DNA of 64,000 bases, from assembly GCA_963668115.1 (NCBI GenBank), contig OY764147.1, forward strand, positions 2,356,001-2,420,000, in the 5' to 3' direction. Shown piece after piece: positions 28,556-36,423 of this stretch (position 1 is the stretch's first letter; each line of letters opens with the position of its first letter). The stretch comes from Plut-88900 sp963668115 (GTDB lineage: Bacteria; Chloroflexota; Dehalococcoidia; Plut-88900). The notes beneath the pieces were generated by a model. It searched no databases. It was not told the DNA's origin and saw only the letters and a list, made by a program, of their open reading frames with translations. The position numbers were made by a program, and so were the translations under genes.

Positions 28556-29605
28556 ATGAATGACCGTCTTACAGCCGAGATAGAGCGTATCCGTTCCGAC
28601 CCGTCAATCTCGACCCTAGACGAAGCATCTGTCAAACAAGGCGTCATACTGCGTATCCTTAATATCTTGGGTTGGGACACGTTTGATATCGAAGAGGTCA
28701 AGCCCGAACACCCTGTGCCAGGTGGCAATGTTGACTATTCTCTTCGTCTAGATGGGGACAACATAGTATTCGTGGAAGTGAAACGGCCCAGGGAAAACTT
28801 GAACGTTCACCAAGAGCAACTCCTCAGATACGCGTTCGCACAGGGAGTACCGATAGCAGTTCTAACGAATGGACTGGATTGGTGGTTTTACCGGCCCTCG
28901 GGGGGAGGAATCTGGGAGGAAAGACGGTTTAGCGTAGTAGAACTGCGAAATCCCGATGTCTCGCAAACGGTGGACAGTCTTATTGACTTCATGGCTAGGG
29001 ACAATGTTCGCTCTGGCTTTGCCGTAGGGTACGCCGAAAGCCTCTTGGATAGATTGTGGCAGGACAAGAAGATCGAAGAGGCCTTGCCCAAGGTGTGGGC
29101 TCAGATCATTACCGATCCTGATGACCAGCTCTTAGCTTTGCTCAATCAAAAAGTGATGGAGTTGTGTGGCTTTGGAGCCAACCTGGACCAGATAAAGCGT
29201 TTCTTGGCCAATGTGCCAAAGTCGACGCCTACACCTTTCCCAACTCCTCCTCAATTTGGCATGCAGGAGCCAGCCACCCAATATCGTCGTAAAAGCAAAA
29301 GCCCAAGCCCAGAGAGCATTACTTTTCTTGGAGAGAAGTTTGAAGTCAGGTACTGGAGCGATGTACTAGTAAGATTGGGCGAAACGGTATACAAGCGACA
29401 TGGGGATAATTTCAGTAAAGTTCGCAGGCTTGGGAGTTGGCATCCCGTCGGACAGTCATCCCCAAACAATCGCCCCAAGCCCATCGCCGATTCGGGATGG
29501 ACTGTGAATACTAACAGACCCGCGACTGAGATAGTGAGCATGTGCCATCAGTTGTTAAACTTGTTCAACTACTCCCCCGACGACCTCCATATCGAGACTC
29601 GTTAA
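28556..29605 (+). CDS. HsdR_N-like PD-(D/E)XK nuclease-domain protein
   Basis: 349 aa. The N-terminal 170 residues match the type I restriction enzyme R-subunit nuclease domain: D60 (GGNVDYSLRL), then E74 and K76 in IVFVEVKRPR, and the following LLRYAFAQGVPIAVLTNGLDWWFY. There is no helicase part, so this is a free-standing nuclease-domain protein of the kind often annotated as 'type I restriction enzyme HsdR N-terminal domain-containing'. The C-terminal 120 residues are not recognised. Codon use is A/T-richer than in the flanking metabolic genes. Ends 9 nt before the Uma2 gene. Confidence 0.82.
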   Translation: MNDRLTAEIERIRSDPSISTLDEASVKQGVILRILNILGWDTFDIEEVKPEHPVPGGNVDYSLRLDGDNIVFVEVKRPRENLNVHQEQLLRYAFAQGVPIAVLTNGLDWWFYRPSGGGIWEERRFSVVELRNPDVSQTVDSLIDFMARDNVRSGFAVGYAESLLDRLWQDKKIEEALPKVWAQIITDPDDQLLALLNQKVMELCGFGANLDQIKRFLANVPKSTPTPFPTPPQFGMQEPATQYRRKSKSPSPESITFLGEKFEVRYWSDVLVRLGETVYKRHGDNFSKVRRLGSWHPVGQSSPNNRPKPIADSGWTVNTNRPATEIVSMCHQLLNLFNYSPDDLHIETR

Positions 29606-29614
29606 CCCACCCCC

Positions 29615-30169
29615 ATGGTTGAAACCCGATCCGCAACCCTGACCTACGAGGACTACCTCAACACCCCCGACGATGAGCGGTGGGAGCTCCTCCGCGGAGA
29701 ATTGTTTATGGTACCCAGCCCCAGCTTTGCCCACCAGAAGATAGCGGGAAGATTGTTCTCTTTACTGGACATATTTGTGGACGAGAAAGCCCTCGGAGAT
29801 GTCATCATTGCCCCCTTCGACGTAGTGCTTTCTCCCACCAACGTCCTACAGCCAGATATCCTGTTCGTCTCTAACAGCCAAAGATCCATCATTACCGACG
29901 CCAACGCACAAGGCGCGCCCGCCCTCGTGATCGAAATTATCTCTCCGTCCTCGGGTACAAGGGACAGGGAAACAAAGCGGAACATCTACGCCGAGCACGG
30001 CGTCGGGGAATACTGGATCGTGGACCCCGATACCCGCACCGTCTCCGTTATGACCCTTGAAGGCAAAGACTTTCGAGAGGTCGGCCAATACTTAGCCACC
30101 GACACCCTCTCCTCCCCCACCCTCCCCGGCCTCGCCCTCGACCTGGCGCCCATATTCCCGCCCGCCTGA
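29615..30169 (+). CDS. Uma2-family endonuclease (DUF820)
   Basis: 184 aa with the Uma2 restriction-fold pattern: LTYEDYLNTPDDERWELLRGEL at the start, VLQPDILFVSN carrying the conserved Asp, and ALVIEIISPSSGTRDRETK with the conserved Glu and Lys, then YAEHGVGEYWIVDPD. The family has a PD-(D/E)XK-like core but its biological role is poorly known; members are numerous in cyanobacteria and Chloroflexota. On the same strand as the preceding nuclease gene. Confidence 0.9.
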   Translation: MVETRSATLTYEDYLNTPDDERWELLRGELFMVPSPSFAHQKIAGRLFSLLDIFVDEKALGDVIIAPFDVVLSPTNVLQPDILFVSNSQRSIITDANAQGAPALVIEIISPSSGTRDRETKRNIYAEHGVGEYWIVDPDTRTVSVMTLEGKDFREVGQYLATDTLSSPTLPGLALDLAPIFPPA

Positions 30170-30224
30170 TCCCTCCTATCACCCCCGCAGCCGAGTCGAA
30201 ATCCGTCCCCCTGGGCCATCCCTA

Positions 30225-30252
30225 TTGATTTTATGCACTCTAGTTCTATAAT
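30225..30252 (+). promoter_or_regulatory. Sigma70-like promoter upstream of the CAATCAA array and rpiB
   Basis: TTGATT (30225-30230), a 16-nt spacer and TATAAT (30247-30252). A transcript starting near 30259 would include the phased array in the rpiB leader. Confidence 0.55.
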
Positions 30253-30360
30253 AGCTCTATCAGACCCTGGCTCCACCATGTCAAACTTCTTTGCACATCC
30301 ACTTCCAGCCCCCTTCGCCGCGCCCCAAAGAGCGCGAAAACTTTTACGTACCCATTTTAG

Positions 30361-30471
30361 GCGTCATTCAATCAAACTAGCTATGAGTTCAATCAACGTT
30401 CAATCAAGTACAATCGATCTTCAATCATGTTTAATCAACTTACAATCAATTGACAATCATTCATCAATCAA
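30361..30471 (+). repeat. Helically phased CAATCAA array, copy 1
   Basis: CAATCAA-like words start at 30369, 30390, 30401, 30411, 30422, 30432, 30443, 30454 and 30465. The steps are 21, 11, 10, 11, 10, 11, 11 and 11 nt, averaging the DNA helical repeat. The opening GGCGTCATTCAATCAAA and the spacing recur at 50 kb and 55 kb. It lies between the Uma2 gene and rpiB. No spacers of CRISPR size occur. Confidence 0.85.
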
Positions 30472-30552
30472 TGCCTCCCTCCTCTGTACACTCAGTGAGT
30501 TATCATTTGCATTGGGGCCTCTCGGTCCCCGTACCAAAAAGGAATCGAGACC

Positions 30553-31002
30553 GTGCACATAGCCATAGGCGCCGACCATGCAGGCCTGCCCCTTAAACAG
30601 GAACTAGCCCCCTGGCTCCAGGCCCAGGGCCACGAGCTAGTGGACTTCGGCGCCCATGAATTTGACCGTGACGACGACTACCCCGACTACGCCGAGGCAG
30701 TCGCCCGTGCTGTTGCCTCGGGTAAAGCCCAGCGCGGCATCATGGTATGCGGCAGCGGGGTTGGGGCCTGTGTAACATCCAACAAAGTCAAAGGCGTGCG
30801 CGCCTGCATGTGCCACGACACCTACTCGGCCCACCAGGGCGTGGAGCATGACGACATGAACGTCCTGTGCCTCGGAGCAAGGATTATCGGCGGAGAGTTG
30901 GCCCGAGAAGTGGTGATGGCGTTTCTTGAGGCTGAGTTTTCAGGTGAAGAACGACATCGGCGTCGCCTCGACAAGCTCCTCGCCGTAGAGCGGAGGGGGT
31001 AG
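30553..31002 (+). CDS. rpiB: Ribose-5-phosphate isomerase B
   Basis: Interconverts ribose 5-phosphate and ribulose 5-phosphate in the pentose phosphate pathway. 149 aa, normal length. Signature segments: IAIGADHAGLPLKQEL (N-terminal phosphate site), GIMVCGSGVGACVTSNKVKGVRA (active-site Cys and anion hole), and HDTYSAHQGVEHDDMNVLCLGARIIG. GTG start at 30553 with AAAAAGGAA about 8 nt upstream. It is an ordinary housekeeping gene inside a region of defence-type genes, preceded by the phased array. Confidence 0.93.
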   Translation: MHIAIGADHAGLPLKQELAPWLQAQGHELVDFGAHEFDRDDDYPDYAEAVARAVASGKAQRGIMVCGSGVGACVTSNKVKGVRACMCHDTYSAHQGVEHDDMNVLCLGARIIGGELAREVVMAFLEAEFSGEERHRRRLDKLLAVERRG

Positions 31003-31112
31003 GGTGTGGACAGCACAACGCGGATGCCGTACTAGAAGATTATAGGTAGGATTGACAAGCAACCATCCTGTATTATGCATTTGTTCAATTATAACGCTGG
31101 GGTATCTTGACT

Positions 31113-31871
31113 ATGGATATGCCGAACTTCACGGATAGATCAATCTCGATGTGGGACGAGCCTCAGATTCTCCAGCCGCAGGAAAGCAAGCGTCGCCGCG
31201 TTCGAAATGGAAAACCCACGAACGATCTCGTCTTTAGCGCGTTCGTTGGTGGCAACGAGGATATTTTCCCTCAAATCCTAGGTCTGTATGTAGCGCCGCA
31301 AAGCGTTATTGCAGACGTAACCTATGGAAAAGGCGTCTTCTGGAGAAACATTTCGAAAGACAGCTACAGATTGCTCCCCACGGATATACAGAACGGCATT
31401 GATTGCCGCGATCTGCCCTATCGAGACGGAGAAATTGACTGCGTCGTATTAGATCCTCCTTATATGCATTCTCCGGGTGGAACGGCCCACAGCGTTCACT
31501 CGGCATTTGAGAGTCATTATAGAAACAACGGAACTGGGAACAGGACGGACAGCAAATACCATGATGCTGTGATGGCGTTATATGAGAGCGCTGGCGTTGA
31601 AGCGTATAGGGTTCTAAGGCAGCGCGGTATCCTGATAGTGAAGTGTCAAGACGAGGTATGTTCAAATCGTCAACGGTTTACCCATGTTGAGATCATGCAA
31701 TCATATGAGCAAATCGGTTTCGTAGCCGAAGATTTGTTTGTTGTCGTACGCCAGAATCGACCTGGAGTAAGCCGTACGATTAGACAAGTCCATGCCCGGA
31801 AAAATCATTCGTACTTCCTCGTTTTTTGGAAGAAGGGTGCGGATAATGGTGCATGGGAGCCACCCAAATGA
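31113..31871 (+). CDS. DNA methyltransferase of a restriction-modification pair
   Basis: Probable N4-cytosine or N6-adenine DNA methyltransferase, 252 aa. The catalytic motif is DCVVLDPPYMHSPGG (DPPY, motif IV). QSVIADVTYGKGVFWRNIS upstream looks like motif I, and HSYFLVFWKKG at the end like motif VIII or later. The order is permuted as in beta-class enzymes or is compact. The stop overlaps the downstream nuclease-like gene by 4 nt. Base use is clearly A/T-richer than that of surrounding genes, which suggests transfer. ATG 31113 is preferred to a TTG two codons upstream. Confidence 0.82.
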   Translation: MDMPNFTDRSISMWDEPQILQPQESKRRRVRNGKPTNDLVFSAFVGGNEDIFPQILGLYVAPQSVIADVTYGKGVFWRNISKDSYRLLPTDIQNGIDCRDLPYRDGEIDCVVLDPPYMHSPGGTAHSVHSAFESHYRNNGTGNRTDSKYHDAVMALYESAGVEAYRVLRQRGILIVKCQDEVCSNRQRFTHVEIMQSYEQIGFVAEDLFVVVRQNRPGVSRTIRQVHARKNHSYFLVFWKKGADNGAWEPPK

Positions 31872-32365
31872 ATGCTGTAGATCTGCTGAAGTCAATAATT
31901 CGCGAGCACACGCCGAAAGATATCTGGCAAGATTCGCCCTTGATTGGCTACCGACTGCTCGGCAATACAAATCGCGGGGAGATTGGAGAGGAATTCATCC
32001 GTCGATTCCTCTCGCAAAACGGCATTAAGACTGGCAACGGGGGACGAACTTCAAAAACCGACCTCAGCATTGGAGGTAAGCGCTTTGAAGTTAAGACTGC
32101 CTCTCTTGGTGCGAACGGGACATTCCAGTTTAACCATGTCCGACTAGATCGAATGTATGATTACCTCCTTTGCCTGGGAATTTGCCCACATAGCGTGGTT
32201 TTCAACATGTGGCGAAAGGGTGCAGTAGCGGAGAATCAAGCGGGAACCCTTGTAAGAATGGCGGAGGGACAGGCCGTTACCTACAAACTAACCAAGAAGC
32301 TGGAAGACATGTTGGCGATAGAGGGGTTAGCGAATCAGATTAAAGACGCAGTCGCCGACGACTAA
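31868..32365 (+). CDS. Putative type II restriction endonuclease
   Basis: 165 aa. A PD-(D/E)XK-like core is visible: E38/E41 (RGEIGEEFIRR), D65 (SKTDLSIGG), E74 and K76 (KRFEVKTAS). The D-x8-ExK spacing fits restriction endonucleases. The ATGA overlap with the methyltransferase makes a restriction-modification operon the natural reading. The recognition sequence cannot be predicted here. The C-terminal half (YDYLLCLGICPHSVVFNMWRK) has the usual core strands. Shares the low GC of its partner. Confidence 0.8.
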   Translation: MNAVDLLKSIIREHTPKDIWQDSPLIGYRLLGNTNRGEIGEEFIRRFLSQNGIKTGNGGRTSKTDLSIGGKRFEVKTASLGANGTFQFNHVRLDRMYDYLLCLGICPHSVVFNMWRKGAVAENQAGTLVRMAEGQAVTYKLTKKLEDMLAIEGLANQIKDAVADD

Positions 32366-32397
32366 GCGAGCCTGCATTCGCGAATCCCACGGTTAGT

Positions 32398-33483
32398 CTA
32401 GTCCCGAAACCTCGGCAGCACCTTGTTCCCGAACGTGTCCAGCGCCCGCATCGTGTCATCGTGGGTCGTTTCCCCCGCCTGTACCATTAGCAAGAGCTGA
32501 TCAACCCCAAGCCCCATCCACTTATCTATTCCCCTGCACGTCGAATCCAGGTCCCCGCCAATCACAATCCCGTCATCGATCAGCTCGTCATTGGTGCGGT
32601 TCAGTATCGATTCCAGCACCCCCTGCCGCTTGCCCCCTGCGGCCTCCTCGTAATACTTGCCCCCGTGGCTCCCGAACCGGAGTTTCTGCAACGGCACGTC
32701 GTTGTCCCCGAAGTACCACCGAGCCGCCGCACACGCCTTGTCCCGACCCACAGCGTAGTCCCCGTCAACATTGCTAATGGCAAACGCCGCTATCTGGTGG
32801 TTCGCATACCCCCCAACCGGCTCGCACTCCGGCATCGCATCCTTGTAGGCGTTGATTGCCGGCACCATCTTCTCAGGCTCTATGGCGCTGAATCCCAGGA
32901 TCCCGAGACCCATCCGCGCAGCCTTCGCGAACGTCGCGGGTTGGGTAGCCGCCAGCCACATGGGCGGATGAGGCCTCTGTATCGGCTTGGGCACCAGGTC
33001 CCGTTGGGGCAGGTTGTAGTGCGTGCCCTTCCACCCTGGGAACGGGTCATCTACGAACATCGAGGCTATAACCTGGATCGACTCGTCCCACAGATCCTTG
33101 GCGCCTTCGGCATCGTAACCAAAGGCCTCTGAGTGATAGACCGACGCCCCCCGCCCCGTCCCCATCTCAACCCGTCCCCCCGACAAAATGTCCAGCGTCG
33201 ACACGAACTCCACCACCCGGAACGGGTGATTACACGGCAATACCACCACGCCCAGCCCCAGCCTAATCTTGGACGTGTGCTGGGCTAGGGCCGCCAAGAA
33301 AAGCTCAGGCGCGGAGCTGTGCCCTATCTCCGGGTAGAAGTGGTGTTCAGTCTGCCAGTAGTACTCAAACCCGACCTCCTCGGCGAGCACCGCCTCGGCC
33401 ATCGCTTCCTTGTAGAGCTTTGCCTCCGCATTCTCGGGCCACGGCTTCGGCATTTGGAGCTGGTTGAAATACCCGAATTTCAT
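32398..33483 (-). CDS. LLM-class flavin-dependent oxidoreductase
   Basis: Luciferase-like monooxygenase fold, 361 aa, using FMNH2 or F420. Family signs: MKFGYFNQLQMPKPWPEN, LAEEVGFEYYWQTEHHFYPE, KIRLGLGVVVLPCNHPFRVVE, LDILSGGRVEMGTGRGAS, and HPPMWLAATQPATFAKAARMG. Substrate unknown; such proteins are greatly expanded in SAR202-type Chloroflexota. It lies 15 nt downstream of pheT on the same strand. Confidence 0.92.
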   Translation of the reverse strand: MKFGYFNQLQMPKPWPENAEAKLYKEAMAEAVLAEEVGFEYYWQTEHHFYPEIGHSSAPELFLAALAQHTSKIRLGLGVVVLPCNHPFRVVEFVSTLDILSGGRVEMGTGRGASVYHSEAFGYDAEGAKDLWDESIQVIASMFVDDPFPGWKGTHYNLPQRDLVPKPIQRPHPPMWLAATQPATFAKAARMGLGILGFSAIEPEKMVPAINAYKDAMPECEPVGGYANHQIAAFAISNVDGDYAVGRDKACAAARWYFGDNDVPLQKLRFGSHGGKYYEEAAGGKRQGVLESILNRTNDELIDDGIVIGGDLDSTCRGIDKWMGLGVDQLLLMVQAGETTHDDTMRALDTFGNKVLPRFRD

Positions 33484-33498
33484 AGCAGTCCCTTTCCC

Positions 33499-35880
33499 CT
33501 ACCCCCTCAACACCGCTCCCGTCTCCCGACCCACCTTGTCCAACAGCTGCGCCTGCACCATCGTCACCTCATGCTCGCTAAGCGTCCTGCTCGGCGATTG
33601 GTACAGAACCCGGAATGCCAGCGACTTTTTCCCCACCTCCACCTGGTCCCCTGAATAAACGTCAAACAGTTCCGCGGAGGTCACCAACGGGAACCCCTCT
33701 ATAACCCCCTGCACCGCCGAGGAAGGGGTCTCCGAGTCCACTATCAGCGCCAGGTCTCTCAATGCACCCGGGTACCGGGACACGGGTTTGTATCTCTTGG
33801 CCGCTGGCAGGTGTGTCCGAAGCTTGCCCAAGTCCACCTCGAACAGATGCACCGAGGCCCCATCTATGTCGAACGACTCCAGGACTTGTGGGTGCACCTC
33901 CCCCAGCACCACCAGCCTGTCTTCTCGCACCAGCACTTCCACCACCCGACCTGGGTGCAACCCCTCTGCCTCCCCCCGCTCGAAACCCGCCTCGACACCC
34001 AGGCGCCCCAGCATGGTTTCGAGCACACCCTTGGTCCGCAAGAACCCGTCCATTGGGTCTTCAGGGTCACCGGTCACAACACCTGCCAGCACCTCCTGCT
34101 CTTCCGGCAACGCATCCTTCTTGGGCATGTACACTTTTCCCGCTTCGAACATGAGCAAGGGTCCGTGGTGGTATTTCCTGTTGTGTTCGACGTTGGCCAG
34201 CAGGCCGGGCCTCAGGCTGAGGCGCAGGTATTCCTGCTCGACACGGAGAGGATTTGACACCCGGATAGGGTTCAACTCGGCCAGGTGCCCTAGTCCGGCA
34301 TTCTCAAGTCCCTTGACGTCCGATAGCGAGTAGTTGACCACCTCCTGCATCCCGCACCCTGCCAGGATGTCTTTAACTGCATCCCTCAGGATACGCGCTG
34401 TGTCAGTCTCATTCGGCGGTATCTGCCCCGACAAGGGGGTCGTAGGTATGTCGTCGTACCCCGATATCCGGGCGACTTCCTCCACCAGGTCATCCTCAAT
34501 GCCAATGTCCGTCCGCCAGTAGGGTGCCGACACCTTCAACTCACCCTCCCCCGACTCCTCGCATTCAAACCCCAGCGACTCCAGAACACCCCGCACCTTG
34601 TCCATCGGTATAGATATGCCCAGCACTTGTTGTATCCGACCCTCGGTTAGGTGCAGAGGTGCCTGCTCTCGGGCGCCGGGGTAAACGTCGATGATGCCTT
34701 TCGCCACTTTTCCTTCAGCCAATTCGGCCAGCAGTTGAGTGGCACGGCGCAGGCCCCTGGGAGGAAGCTCGGGGCTCAGGCCCTTGTCGAAGCGGAGGGA
34801 CGCCTCGCTGCGCAGTCTGAGCCGCGTCGACGTGCGCCTGATGTTCACGTTGTCAAAGTTCGCCGACTCCAGCAACAGCGTTTTAGTGCTCTCGGTGACT
34901 TCCGTGTTGGCCCCACCCATCACTCCCGCCAGCCCTATGGGGCCGTTGGGGTCGGTGATGACCAGCATCTCGGGGTCCAGGGGTCGATCCTCGCCGTCCA
35001 GGGTGGTCAGCCGCTCTCCTTTATTTGCCCGCCTCACGATTATCTTGTGGTCCTTCACCTTGTCGTAATCGAAAGCATGAAGGGGTTGACCGTATTCCAT
35101 CATCACGTAGTTCGTAATGTCGACTACGTTGTTGATGGGCCTCATCCCACAGGCCTTCAACCGTTCCTGCATCCATGCCGGCGAAGGCCCGATTTTCAAG
35201 TCGGACACAATGCTCGCCGTGTACCGGCCGCACAGGTCGGGGTCCGCTATCTCCACCGTTGCCATCTCCCCCGCCGACCTCTCCTCCTCTTCATACGTCA
35301 CGTCCGGCGAGGCTACCTCGCTCCCCGTAAGGGCCGCCACCTCCTGCGCCACACCGAGCATCGACAGACAGTCGGATCGGTTGGGGGTCAACTCCAACTC
35401 CAGAATGCTGTCACCCAGATAGTCGAAGAGTGGCATTCCCGCAGGTGCATCCTCCGGCAGTACGAGAATTCCCTCGTGCTCCTCCGACATTCCCAACTCT
35501 TTCTCGGAGCAGATCATCCCATTCGATACCACCCCCCGGATCTTCGCCGCCTTCAGCTTCACCGGCTTACCGGAATGACCGTCGAAAAGCTCCGCCCCTA
35601 CCTTGGCAAAGGCAATGTTCTGGCCCGCAGCCACGTTCGGCGCGCCGCATATCACTTCAAAGGTCTCATCTGGAAGATCTACTGTGCAGAGTGACAGGCG
35701 GTCTGCATTCGGGTGCTTGTTCACTTCCCGCACCCTCCCGACACACACCCCCTCCCACGCTTCTCCCACCTCCTCCACATCCCCAACCTCGATACCCGCC
35801 ATAGTTAGCTTATGGGCCAGTTCCTTAGGCTCCAGGGACACCGGCACATACTCCCGAAGCCACTTGAGAGATACTTTCAT
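33499..35880 (-). CDS. pheT: Phenylalanyl-tRNA synthetase beta subunit
   Basis: Beta chain of the alpha2beta2 enzyme that charges tRNA-Phe; 793 aa, normal length. Domains: N-terminal MKVSLKWLREYVPVSLEPKE, the tRNA-binding OB domain (about 40-150, NADRLSLCTVDLPDETFEVICGAPN), B3/B4 editing (about 210-390), B5 (about 400-475), the catalytic-like core, and the C-terminal ferredoxin-fold anticodon-binding domain (about 700-793, YPGALRDLALIVDSETPSSAV). It starts 3 nt after the stop of the BglII-like gene at 35884. Its usual partner pheS is about 11.3 kb away in the same direction. A decayed copy of its first codons lies at 44162-44244. Confidence 0.96.
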   Translation of the reverse strand: MKVSLKWLREYVPVSLEPKELAHKLTMAGIEVGDVEEVGEAWEGVCVGRVREVNKHPNADRLSLCTVDLPDETFEVICGAPNVAAGQNIAFAKVGAELFDGHSGKPVKLKAAKIRGVVSNGMICSEKELGMSEEHEGILVLPEDAPAGMPLFDYLGDSILELELTPNRSDCLSMLGVAQEVAALTGSEVASPDVTYEEEERSAGEMATVEIADPDLCGRYTASIVSDLKIGPSPAWMQERLKACGMRPINNVVDITNYVMMEYGQPLHAFDYDKVKDHKIIVRRANKGERLTTLDGEDRPLDPEMLVITDPNGPIGLAGVMGGANTEVTESTKTLLLESANFDNVNIRRTSTRLRLRSEASLRFDKGLSPELPPRGLRRATQLLAELAEGKVAKGIIDVYPGAREQAPLHLTEGRIQQVLGISIPMDKVRGVLESLGFECEESGEGELKVSAPYWRTDIGIEDDLVEEVARISGYDDIPTTPLSGQIPPNETDTARILRDAVKDILAGCGMQEVVNYSLSDVKGLENAGLGHLAELNPIRVSNPLRVEQEYLRLSLRPGLLANVEHNRKYHHGPLLMFEAGKVYMPKKDALPEEQEVLAGVVTGDPEDPMDGFLRTKGVLETMLGRLGVEAGFERGEAEGLHPGRVVEVLVREDRLVVLGEVHPQVLESFDIDGASVHLFEVDLGKLRTHLPAAKRYKPVSRYPGALRDLALIVDSETPSSAVQGVIEGFPLVTSAELFDVYSGDQVEVGKKSLAFRVLYQSPSRTLSEHEVTMVQAQLLDKVGRETGAVLRG

Positions 35881-35883
35881 GGT

Positions 35884-36423
35884 CTACGGCTCGATCCCGA
35901 CCAACACCAACGGCACCCCTGGCACCCCACGACCCTCCCTGATCAGGTTGTAAAGTTCTCCCTCGTAGTAGGGAACGCCCGAGGACATCTCGTCATGTAG
36001 TGTTTTCGTCGGCACTATTTCTATACCTACATCAATCACATCCTTGATGAACAGGGCGAGATGCCTAGCATGAATTTCGTGGCTCAATTCCCAAGAGTCG
36101 GTCAAATGAATGCTGACGGCTACTCTGTCCTTCAAAAACGAGGATGCAAATGCCTGCGCTAATATATTATCCACAAATTCGATAGAAGGTTTATTTGAGG
36201 ATGTCCAAGAGTTGCCCACCAGGACACGTTCAAATGTCCCCAAGAGTTTTGTTGTGGGATATATCGTTTTCGTGCTGCCATGGGTGCCAGCGGTGACAGG
36301 GGTCTTGCTGACCTCGAATTGCATTTCTGAGATCGCATCCACGACCTCCTCCCACTGCGAAGAGGCGTGGATAATCAGATATTCTAGACCATTCAGATGG
36401 GAGTGCTTGTCGGCTATCCTCAA
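35884..36423 (-). CDS. BglII-like restriction-fold protein, copy next to pheT
   Basis: 179 aa. The whole length can be aligned by eye with BglII-type endonucleases: HSHLNGLEYLIIHASSQWEE at the start, KDRVAVSIHLTD at the core strand, DVIDVGIEIVPTK, and GELYNLIREGRGVPGVPLVL at the end. Where BglII has catalytic D84, E93 and Q95, this protein appears to have Ser, Ser and His, so nuclease activity is doubtful. No methyltransferase is adjacent. It overlaps the upstream 308-aa gene by 4 nt and stops 3 nt before pheT. A second copy is at 44248. A/T-richer than its neighbours. Confidence 0.7.
   Translation of the reverse strand: MRIADKHSHLNGLEYLIIHASSQWEEVVDAISEMQFEVSKTPVTAGTHGSTKTIYPTTKLLGTFERVLVGNSWTSSNKPSIEFVDNILAQAFASSFLKDRVAVSIHLTDSWELSHEIHARHLALFIKDVIDVGIEIVPTKTLHDEMSSGVPYYEGELYNLIREGRGVPGVPLVLVGIEP

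Noticed and set aside
30361..30471. CRISPR array
   Set aside because: The repeated word is 7 nt with 3-4 nt between copies; there are no 30-nt repeats, unique spacers or cas genes.
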